A stretch of 64,000 nt of DNA, taken from Jacaranda mimosifolia (lineage: Eukaryota > Streptophyta > Magnoliopsida > Lamiales > Bignoniaceae). The DNA lies in the NCBI GenBank assembly GCA_018894105.1, contig CM032128.1, positions 27,551,299 through 27,615,298 of the forward strand. Direction: 5' to 3'. The translations under genes were made by a program, and so were the position numbers. Positions 44,571-54,900 of the stretch are shown here, in pieces. The notes beneath the pieces were generated by a model, which worked only from the letters and a program-made list of their open reading frames with translations, ran no database searches and was not told the DNA's origin. The number at the start of each line of letters is the position of its first letter. The first letter of the stretch is position 1.

Positions 44571-47424
44571 TCAACATGTCTGCCTGATTATCTTTAGTCC
44601 CAACCTTGTCAACCAAAATAACACCTTGAGACACCATATCCTGGATAAAGTGATACCCCACGTCAATATGCTTTGTTCTCTCATAAAAGCTTGATTCTTT
44701 GACAAGTGTGTGGCACTTTGACTATCACAAAACACAGTAGTAATATCAAAATCCATACCCATATCCTCAATCAGCCCCTTTAGCCAAATGCCTTCAGCCA
44801 AAGCTATGTACTCAACTTCTGTTGTGGATAATGCCTGATGGCTGCAAAGTCGCCTTCCAGCTTATCGTACAACTCGAGACATAAAACACATACCCAGTCA
44901 TGGACCTTCTGCTATCCAAATCTCCTGCATAATCCGCATCCACATAGCTAATAATTATAGCAGTATAATTCAATTGACTATACCTCAAACATCTGTCTGC
45001 AAAGCCTCTTAGATACCTCATGATCTATTTCACAGCCTGTCAATGAGTTTTCTTGACTTGTGCATGTACCTTCTCACAACACTGACTGCATGTGAAATGT
45101 CTGTCCTAGTGCATATCATGGCGTACATCAAGCTACCCACTACACTAGCATACAACACATTAGACATGTGTTTCACCTTCTCCTCAGTGCTCGGTGATAG
45201 ATCTGATGAAAGCCTGAAATAAGCTACAAGTGGCGTACTAATTGGCATGGACTTATCCATCTCAAATTGCTCAAGTACTTTCTCAATGTAATATTGTTGA
45301 GACAAGTACAACAATCCCGCATGTCTATCCCGAATGATCTCCACACCCAACATCTTCTTTGCACAGCCCAAAGCCTTCATCTCAAATTCTTCACTTAATT
45401 GAGCCTTTAAATTGTTGATCTCAGATATGTTTCTAAAGGCAATCAACATATTATCAACATACAACAACAAATATACGAGAAGGCTATCACTACATTTTTT
45501 TATAATATACACAACAATCGTAAATGCTTATGGTATATCCTATCTTAGTAATAAAAGCATCATACCTTCTATACCACTGCCTGGGAGACTGTTTCAAGCC
45601 ATAAAAAGACCTCTTCAAGAGACATGCTTGATTTTCTTTTCCGAAAACAATGAATCGCTCTGATTAGCTTATGTAGATTTGTTTCTTCAGCTCACCATAC
45701 AGAAATACTGTTTTCACATCCACCTGCTCAAGCTTCATATCAAGCAAAGCCACCATGGCAAGTAAAACATGAATGGAATTGTATTTTACAACTGGGGAGA
45801 GCACCTCATGGAAGTCAACTCCCTCTATCTGAGTAAAGCCCTTAGCAACCAATCACGCATTGTATATAGCATCTTCAACCCCAGGAATCCCTTCTTTTTT
45901 CTTGTAGATCCATTTGCAACCTACAATCTTATGTCCTTTATGTACATTAACTAGCTCCCATGTGCTATTCTTGTGTAGAGACTCCATCTCTTCACTTATA
46001 GCAGTCGCTCATTTATCAGAATTTAGTCAGGAAATAGCCTCCTTGTATGTGATTGGATCATCACCCATAAACTCCTCAATCGAACTCAAAGTATAAGCAA
46101 CCAAATCTGAATATGCAAACTGCTATGGTGGTTTGATTTGCCTTATCTCTCTATCGTGAGCCAAACAATAATTTTGTAGTGAATTGTTTTCCTGCTGCTG
46201 ATTAAGTGATAATGAATTTTCATCAGTTTCATCTATCACCTTCTATTTCCCCTTTGGAACTTGTGGAATATCAATTTCAATCTCCACATTCTCCTTAACG
46301 CCATGCTGACTACTTTCAGGCTGCTCCACCTTCTTCATTATAGCAGACTCATCAAATGTCATATTCCTGCTGATAATAATCTTGGAGCCCTTATTATTAT
46401 TGCACCACAAAACAATAATGCTTGACTCCATCTGCATAGCTTAGAAATATGCACTTCCTAGCCCTTGGCTCAAGCTTCCCATCCCGGACATGAGCATAGA
46501 TTGGACACCTAAATACTCTTAGATTTGAGTAATCAACAGGAGACACAGACCAAACTTCCATTGGTGCCTTGTAGTCTAAAGCAGTCAATGATGATCTATT
46601 CACCAAATAACAAGTAGTGTTAATCGCTTCTGCCTAAAAATTCTTGGACAATCCGGCATTAAAAAGCATGCATCTAGCTCTTTTCAAGATAGTCCTATTT
46701 ATCTATTTTGCAACTCTATTATGCTGTAGTGTATGTACAACTGTTCGATGCCTCACAATTCCTTCCTTATCGCAGAATTCATGAAATTCTTTATTGCAGA
46801 ACTCCAATCCGTTATCAGTTCTCTAGCACTTTATCTCCTTTATTGTCTGCTTCTCGATTAAAGTTTTTCATTGCTTGAAGTTGACAAACACCTCATCCTT
46901 ATGCTTCAGCACGTACACCCATACTCTCCATGAGAAGTCATCAATGAATGTCAGCATGTACTTGACATCTCTCTTTGAAGGAACTTGAGAAGACTCCCAA
47001 AGATTTAAGTGAATGTAATCCAATGTGCCCTTGGTCCTATGAATTGTAGTGCCGAATTTCACCATGTGTTGCTCGCTAAGCACATACTGCTCGGAAAAAA
47101 TCCATCTCTCCAGTCTTCTCTCCATAAAGCAATTAGGGACTTTGTCATATAGAGACTCTCCAGCTTCTTCCACAAATTCGCTAGCGTACTTTCTGTGGCG
47201 ACCTTTCTTAGTATGTTATCTGCCAATGATAACACCAGAGTACCGTAAGTCTTGGCCATAAACTCGTCATTCTCCTTGTCTGTCAGTATTTCTTGCAAGA
47301 AATCTTTACCTTTTAACGCTCTCTGTAAACCTTGTTGACACAGAAGGGCGTGCATCTTCATCTTCCACAGCCCAAAGTCGTTCTTTCCATCAAATTTCTC
47401 TACCTCGTACTTCATGGTTGACAT
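44571..47424 (-). pseudogene. copia gag-pol remnant, broken and internally deleted
   Basis: The frame opens at 47424 with a gag-type start (MSTMKYEVEKFDGKNDFGLW). Near 47110-47170 it jumps directly to the pre-integrase/integrase junction (TIHRTKGTLDYIHLNLWE), so the rest of gag, the CCHC zinc knuckle and the aspartic protease are missing. Integrase pieces follow, then reverse transcriptase (VAKGFTQIEGVDFHEVLSPV; polymerase motif YVDN where the family has YVDD), then RNase H (SYVDADYAGDLDSRRSMTGY and ALAEG-like to 44571). Several stops and frameshifts interrupt it. It cannot make a working polyprotein. Confidence 0.9.
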
Positions 47425-47436
47425 CTGATCTAACTT

Positions 47437-47448
47437 GCTCTAATACCA
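47437..47448 (-). other. copia primer binding site
   Basis: On the minus strand TGGTATTAGAGC lies three bases inside the 5' LTR. It matches the classic plant copia site TGGTATCAGAGC (complementary to initiator tRNA-Met) at 11 of 12. Confidence 0.9.
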
Positions 47449-47451
47449 ATT

Positions 47452-48129
47452 TGTTGAAACCTAGGAGGATATATCATGAAAACTATGAAAGAACATTAAA
47501 GTAATTCAATGAAAACTGACAACAAGATTTAATGTGGTTCGACGATGTACCTAATCCACCTGACAAAAAAAAGAATTTTATTAATTCCAAATCAATGTAA
47601 CAAATACAACTCAAGTCCCACAAATCTCAGGAGAACACCTAACACCCTTATTCTAAACTCTGTTTTGGGAAAACTATCTCTAAAGTAGTCTAGAAGCCCT
47701 CGTGTTATGTCATTAATGATTGTCCTTAAAGAAAACTGAATTTATACTTGCGAAAACGAAGTATCCAACCCATGGGCTGAGCCGCGCGCCGGGGTGCGCA
47801 CGACTCGTGCCCTGGCGTGCGAAAACTACTGTTGCTGCCTGGAGCATCCGCACCGCGTGCCCTAGTGCGCGGAACATGCGCTAGGGCGCACGGTCACAGT
47901 GTGCCGCGCGCCCTGACGCGGTAATCTCGAGCCCGAGCGCGCGTTGTCTTGCACCCATTCTCGTCCTACTATGTGCCCTATTGCGGATGTCCTCACTCCC
48001 CGCCACACAGCATCCTGCTGGCACGTGCCGGGGTGTTCCCTCGTGCCCATTTCGACCACTTCGCTCAATTTCGCTCCGTTTCTTCCATTCCTTTTCAATT
48101 TCACCCCAAATTTCAAAGCAAAATCAACA
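47452..48129 (-). repeat. copia 5' LTR
   Basis: 678 bp. On + it begins TGTTGAAACCT and ends AAATCAACA. It is the LTR next to the primer binding site and gag, so the upstream (promoter) copy for the minus-strand element. GC-rich between about 47765 and 48010. Confidence 0.92.
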
Positions 48130-48134
48130 GACTT

Positions 48135-51100
48135 AGACTTAGATACTAATAATTGTAACTTGCTTTTAGATCATATTCTTCTATTTTCCAGCACAATCAT
48201 TTCTACTGCTAGACACCCCGCAAACATATGTAAATAATTTATTTTATTTATGGATTAATTTTATTTTATTTTTCATTAGCATCATAACATAACACTCCCT
48301 TGCACGAAGACTAGGATATACATTCATTATAAAGCCAATTAAGTGCCAATAGTTAATCCTACATTATACTGCATGTCATTTTATTTTCAAACAGTTTGGC
48401 TGCATTCATACATTTCACATAATAATATTAATTTCTTGTGTTGCAAAATAATTGCGTGCTTAGGCAAATATACTATAAATTAAGTAAATTGTTTAACTTT
48501 TTGACTAACTTTGAACTATATGATTTTGATAATTCTTTAAATACTATCAATCTTTTAAATTATCTTAACGATACTTTATATATTGTCTAATACTTTTCAA
48601 TTTAATTAAAAGATTGCTATTATTTTTTATTTCAATAATTAAAAAGCATATTCAAATTAACTAATAGTAATACCAAACAATTTTAGTCAAACACTGGTCG
48701 AAGGAAATTGAAATCAGAAACGTGCAATTCACACCACACTATGAAAAAAGTACTTAAAAAGCATTATCTATCTTGAAGATTCATCCCATCTATGATCTAA
48801 CCCAAACGTCAAGATCGGATGATAGGATTCATAGGGTTGATTAATTAAGAGTTAAGACCCCTCCAAGATCTTTTGAGATTTCGGCCAAGTAATCGTAATT
48901 GAATTTGTGGCTGCTAAATAGCAAACGGGACATCCCAATCTCTCACCAGCTACAATTGTAACAAATAGTACTATAGAATAGAATAGGGTTTCTGTCAACA
49001 GCTATTACTTTGAGTCAAAAAAGGTATACTTAAGGAAGTAGGACTTGGATTCTAGCATGGAGCAAGTTGGGTGATTCAGATTAACTCCAATGTGGCAGTT
49101 GAGTTCTGTATTTTCATTTGAGAAGTGACAAGTTAAAAATGCAAATTTTATTTGAGCTAGTGATTTTGGTATATGTTGTGCGTGTGTTAAAATTATAGTA
49201 TAAAATAACAATAAAAATATCTAGTTATTTTTTTATATATAATACTATAATTTTTAAAATAATTTTAGCTTATTGATAAAAATAAAAATAAAAATAAAAA
49301 TTGATATAGCGGTAGTAGTGGGGCTATAAAGTGACAATAGTGAATTGTAAATGATAATTATTTTCCAAATTAGTTGTAGTTATAAGGATTAGAAGATCAT
49401 AATAAGGTCGTTTTTGGAGATCACTGAAAAACACACCAAAGAACGTGATATTTTATTAAAAAATATAAATTTATATTTGGTGTGGATATAAAAAGATTGA
49501 CTCTTAATTTGAACACGCACGTCCTTTAGTATCTGTTTTCGTTCAAATCTTATGCTCAACAATAAATCATTAAAAACACCAGTGCGTTCACCGACGAAAA
49601 TCCTCCGATTCTCAAATTAGTATTCGATAGAAGAGAGTAGTACGTAGAGATAATTATAGGGAACTAAAAGAATATAAACATCGTGTACCTCGCCGTTTTG
49701 TAATTGTGAATATTTATAATAATGAGTTAGAGTTTGATTAGACTTGTTGAATATCTCTAGTTATTTTGATAAAACCCTTTAATTAATTTTATTAGACTAA
49801 TCATTCATGTGTGCTTCAAATTTCAATTGATGGCTTATCTATTTTTAGCCCATATCACTATTGTATGCTGAAAAAAATCCTATATATGCTAAGAATTATG
49901 AAAAATATTCTATGTTTGAGGGATTGATCTTATCTAAAGCCACCATCATTTTCATATCTTCCAAAATCTCCTCAATATCTTTTTCTACAATTACACATGC
50001 TATGTTGTCCAGCCCAAACGCATTACAAGCAATGGAAAGTTAGGACCAAGTGTGCTACTTGGCACTTGCTTTGTTGTTTCTACTCAAGATATTAACCAAC
50101 CTCAAAACAGGCGGAACAACTTAATAGAAATAAGAAACAAATAGTTGATAACTAGATGATGACAAGAAAAAGAGAGAATTTAATTTTACCAGAAATATCA
50201 AGGACTCATTTTGAAATGGCTAAAAATAAATTAATGATGGTCAGTTGAGACTTTGCGTTTGACCAATTCTTATTATAAAGACTGCATAACTTCACGGCTC
50301 AATTGAGGGGAATCGTTTGTTAACGATGGCTGCAGTACTGATGCTCCTTCATGAGCTATTCTCGTTATTAATACCAGTCAGAAAATTGACTTTTATCACC
50401 TTCAGACATATTGTTGGAGATTGCGGAACTTCCCTAGCTACTTGCTTCATGCTGGGAATCCGATTAGATTTGACTTCAAACGGAGAAATTTTAATTAATC
50501 TGTAGATGGTGCTGCAAATGTCATTTTTTTTTAAAAAATAAAATAAATTATTTCGCCTTTAATGATAAAGGGTGAAAAATAAAGAAAATAACCTCAATTT
50601 TTGGAGAAAATTCACTCATTTTTATTGGCGAGTTAGGTTCAACCCAACAGACCTAGATTCGATCCTGCACAATCTTTATCATTAATAAAATTTCGCATGT
50701 AAGGTCAGGATGTTGGCTAAATGTTAGCAACTATAAATACTCCAAACCACAAGCATCACTTTTATCACATTTTTCTCTATCTACACACTCTCTTTTAGCT
50801 TTTAATATCGTTACCCGACCTATAGATCTGACTTGGATGTTGGTGGGTTTTTATTGGGACTCACCCCAGCGACTCTAACGACCTTGTTATGATGTACCAC
50901 TGACTTTGGATATTGACTCCGACCTGATAGTTTCTAACACTAACGTGATCAATCTGGACTCCACATTAGCTCCCATCACTTGGTATAGAATATGAATTGC
51001 GAGTAGTTTTAAGAATACAATAAAACTTATTTAACTTTGTGAATGCTCCAAAATCAAACTTCTGTAATACTTTACAACAATAGTAGAGAACTATATAACT

Positions 51101-51979
51101 TATGCGTTAACTTTTACAGCAAGACAAGGTATAACAGAACTCAAAGGAATTATGGACAACAAAAGATTGTGTTAAAATTTTGTTGTGTACGTGTTTTCTA
51201 CATCATAATTCATGTCCAAATCGGAACTCCTTTTAATTGAGACTATACTTTCCACAAGAGGATATAATAACACATCAAATGTTATAGTTTGTGTAAATAA
51301 AAATGAATAACATAATTTATTTTATCATCACTATCGATGCATCACCGCTTGTTCATATGTCAGACTATTTGTCTTGGCACTTCCTTTCTTCTTTCCTTGT
51401 TCATATTCGTCCATCACGAATCACTAAACACAAATCAATTTTGAAAATTGCTCAACAAATATGGCTTTGAAAGAAATAATAAATTGAAGGAGAGCAGAAG
51501 CTGCATAGACCCAAAAAAGATCCTGAAAATTAATTCTGAAGTTTCATCTTTTATATAATTGGGATTTGCTTCACTAAAGTGGTCCAGGCTGTAAGATTGC
51601 CAAGGAAAATGCATTAAATAGCAACATCATTATAGGAAGCTGGAAGCCTAATAAGGTTCAGGCTTGCCTACACTACATGCCTAATTAATAAGGCATCAAG
51701 CCCTTTGAATAGTTGCTCACATAATATCAAATTTAAATTTGGATAAATAAATAATTAATTCATTTTAATAATAATAATAATAATAAAGTTGCGCTCATCT
51801 CAAAATGGCCCTCATCAGTGAGTGGGCCGAAAGGCCTAGCAAGCCTATTTCCATCCGTTACGAAATGAGTAAAAATAATTTAATTCTATTTTCCTTTATT
51901 ACAGAAAAAAGGTAAATACAGACTAAAAAGGAAAAACACTGTAAGAAAAAGAAAACGAAAGACAGCGAGAGATACAGAG
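48135..51979. other. intergenic region upstream of SEC62
   Basis: The first 200 bp continue the 0.6-kb repeat family interrupted by copia. No gene recognised in the remainder. A possible solo LTR lies at about 50690-50970 (listed), an (ATA)n run at about 51765-51785, and the SEC62 promoter and leader should lie in the last few hundred bases. The 62-codon frame at 50317-50505 shows no recognisable features. Confidence 0.55.
50690..50975 (+). repeat. possible degraded solo LTR
   Basis: A TATA-box-like ACTATAAATACTCC at about 50730 is followed by a CT-rich leader and a stretch (about 50825-50970) that alternates GACTTGGATGTTGGTGGG and GACTCACCCCAGC-type blocks and ends CCCATCACTTGGTATAG. This layout resembles LTR R/U5 regions of plant Gypsy or TRIM elements. 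No paired LTR, TG..CA ends or target duplication was identified. Confidence 0.35.
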
Positions 51980-54900
51980 ATGAAGAAGACAGGCGGCGGC
52001 GGAGGCGCTGGTGCAGCCGCCGATAAGAAGAGGGGCCGGCGTTCGTACGCGGACTCCACCACCGACACCCCTCCTAGGGTTAGTTTATTTTTAATTATCC
52101 AAATCGAGTTACACCTACCGCATTGCAATTATGATTATATCTCAATGCGTTTTTATGTGAAGCTTATATTTATTGGAGTTTGGTGTTTTCTCATGTTATT
52201 ACTTTTCCTAGAAAGATCTGAGACCACTGATAAACCTAAATATGATTTCTTGTTTATTAGAATTCGTGGAATTTTATAATTTTTATTTGGGTACTAAAGA
52301 TTTCTGTTAAAAGTTGGTAGCATCGGACATAATAACCACGGATATAAATTTGTAAATAGCACTTTTTTTACTTCTTTACTTGCATAAGAGAAATGTAGTT
52401 AGTTTGATCAGCACGCTCAACTTAATTGCAGTTCAGATTTATGAACTGTAAAATGATTTGAAGATTTACTGAGTTTGGCAGCACAAAGAAGAATCTTATA
52501 ATTTTATGAATTCGCTCAGAAACCCAATTTCAAGAATCTTTTGGTTTGATTCTGCCGGACAGAATCTTACCTTTAAAAAGTTTTTAAGGTTATGTATAAG
52601 GGTGTATGTCGCCTTCTTTCTATTTTTCAGTGGGTATCAGTTGACTCTTTATTTTTATGGTGTTCAGGGTTTTCCTTTATTCTTTCTATAGTGCAAATAA
52701 CAGGATATAGGGAACAGAAGTGCTGTAAATTAGACGAGCAACTTTTGCATTGTGATTCGGGAGATGTAAATATGACCTAAGTTTTTCCTTAGTCTCCTTG
52801 TCAAGTTATCTTCCATCACCAAAAAGACTTCAATACTCAATCAGTTCTTAGTAACAGTTTATAATTTTCTAAAGATCTGGACTAGTATAAGTAAACCTGT
52901 TAAAAGGTATTTGCTGATTTTGACAAGAGGAAAAAAAAAAAAGGAAAGAAAAGAGGATAATTACCTCTTTGACTAAGTTCTTGATTCCAGGTCGAACTGT
53001 TTATCCTTTGCAGCAATCCACTTTTTGAGTGGTTACACTATCAATTAACACAACATCTGATAATAATATAATCAGTGTTAGTTAATTAAATTGGCCAAAT
53101 GTGACCTTGCTGGAGGTCTATCCATGTAGTGCTTAAAAAAGTTATTTTGCTTCTGAACCTGATGTTGAGGCCTTGAGGTCTGGTTAAGTCTTGACTGTGC
53201 CCTGAAGGAGTGTAGTATTTACATAATCCCTATAGTAGTAATATTACTTTCTACCAATTTATCCTTATTGTACCAACACACTTCATTGCTGCTTCATGTC
53301 TGATGACCAGCTCTTCCATTTCAAAGTATTGATAACTATGGCTTTTTTACATAGACTTGAAACACAAAAGAAGGAAAGTCATCTCAAAGTGGCTTGTAGT
53401 TTAGTTCTGAAGTCAGGGGGATGAATACTATACTATTCTGTGGATCGGATTCCTTTACCATCTTACTTACTAGTTTCTGAACTTTTCTTAGTTTGATTGA
53501 TAAATCAATTCTTAAATTCGTTCAAGCATGTTGGAGGAAAATGCAGCACTAATTGGAAGTATTTATCCAACTGGAAGTCCAAGATTAGATGAGATTTAAT
53601 AGCACATTGTTCATTTGGTGTGTGGTGTTGCTTTTCCTATGTGGTTTTCTTCCATCTCTGTAAGAAAAAAGGGTGGAAAGGGGAATTCCTTTTCTTGTTG
53701 CAAACACTAAGATGACAAACAATGCCTCCAAGAATTATGTGTTCCCTGCATTTATAGTAAATTTTATATCCGCTTACTTATGGTAATATACATCCCTACT
53801 ATATTCTATTTCAAATGGTTGAAATACATACAGTTTTGACATTGAAATCTAGCAATAATAACATAGCTGTGCCAATTCAATTTGGTTGGAAGGAACGGGG
53901 GGGGGGGGGGGGGGGGGGGGTAGAACGAAAAAAAAAACACACAAAGAAAGAGGTGGTAAAGTCATAAAGTCAAATAAAATAGTGTTCTTCAAACAAATAT
54001 CTACCTATTATGAGTAGGAATGCAGTACAAGTGGAATTCCCACAAAAAAAAAAAAAGGGGGGGGGGGGGGGGGAACTGTTTTATCGTAAAAAAAGAGATA
54101 TGCAGTCTTCCCTCAGAACATACATTAGTTTGGTCAAACATGCTTGTCTCTTTGGATTGTTTCACTGACTTGTGCTTGCTGCAAACATAAATTGTTCCCA
54201 GTACCATACATGTTGGCAACGGCACAACTTACGCAGGGACCAGTACACAAATGCATTCACCCCCCCCACCCCCCCCTCTTATCATAAAAACAGAAGTTTG
54301 AACATAATTTTATTGCTTTACTGTGATGCTTTTTCCCTATATGTAATATACGAGATTGGTCATAGTTTATGTGCCATTGACCTTTATATTTGAATTTCAG
54401 AAGCAAGCTGCAAGAAAGGATGTTTTTCAGATATTTGCTGAGAAAGTAAGGGATCATAAAGATCTGGAATCTAGGTGGGCTGTCTTGCAGGAGACCAGAG
54501 TTGAATATTTTAGAGGAAAAAATTTTGTTAGCTTTTTGAGAAATCATGCAGAACTCAAAGACCTACTTGAATCCGATAAGAATTTAGAAATTGAGGATAT
54601 TGCCAACATTCTGCTGAGAAAGAACCTTATTGTGCGATGTGACCGTGTTTTCAAGACTGTTCGGCCTGGAAAGAGAAAACTATCTACATGGCCTGCTCAT
54701 TTGGAGATATTTGCAGTAAGTATCTTCTAGTTTCTTCTGGAAAATAAGGATGGAACTGTCTCTGAGTTTTAGTGGATTTTTTGGTTATTAAGTTGAAATA
54801 TATTACCACTATAAAAAAAAAAAAAAAGGTTGAAATTTATTACTTATCTCATCTTCTACTTAAATTACTACCTTTAACTGAAGTGTTTACCAGCAATTCC

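Larger units (their letters stand above)
43841..48129 (-). mobile_element. Ty1/copia LTR retrotransposon, defective
   Basis: A 4.3-kb element read on the minus strand. LTRs start TGTTG and end CAACA; they lie at 43841-44438 (3' LTR) and 47452-48129 (5' LTR), flanked by a perfect 5-bp duplication GACTT (43836-43840, 48130-48134). A primer binding site like the 3' end of initiator tRNA-Met and a polypurine tract sit at the expected positions. Domain order gag, integrase, reverse transcriptase, RNase H, with integrase before RT, defines copia. The interior is only about 3.0 kb. The LTRs differ at about one base in ten by eye over their first 285 bp plus a length difference of 80 bp, so the insertion is not recent. 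Confidence 0.93.

Noticed and set aside
50317..50505. 62-codon frame in the spacer before SEC62
   Set aside because: No recognised motif or splice context, and nothing similar in the other frames.
50630..50690. tRNA- or SINE-like stretch with GATTCGATCC (box B-like)
   Set aside because: No matching box A, no cloverleaf and no poly-A tail; it may belong to the possible LTR remnant.
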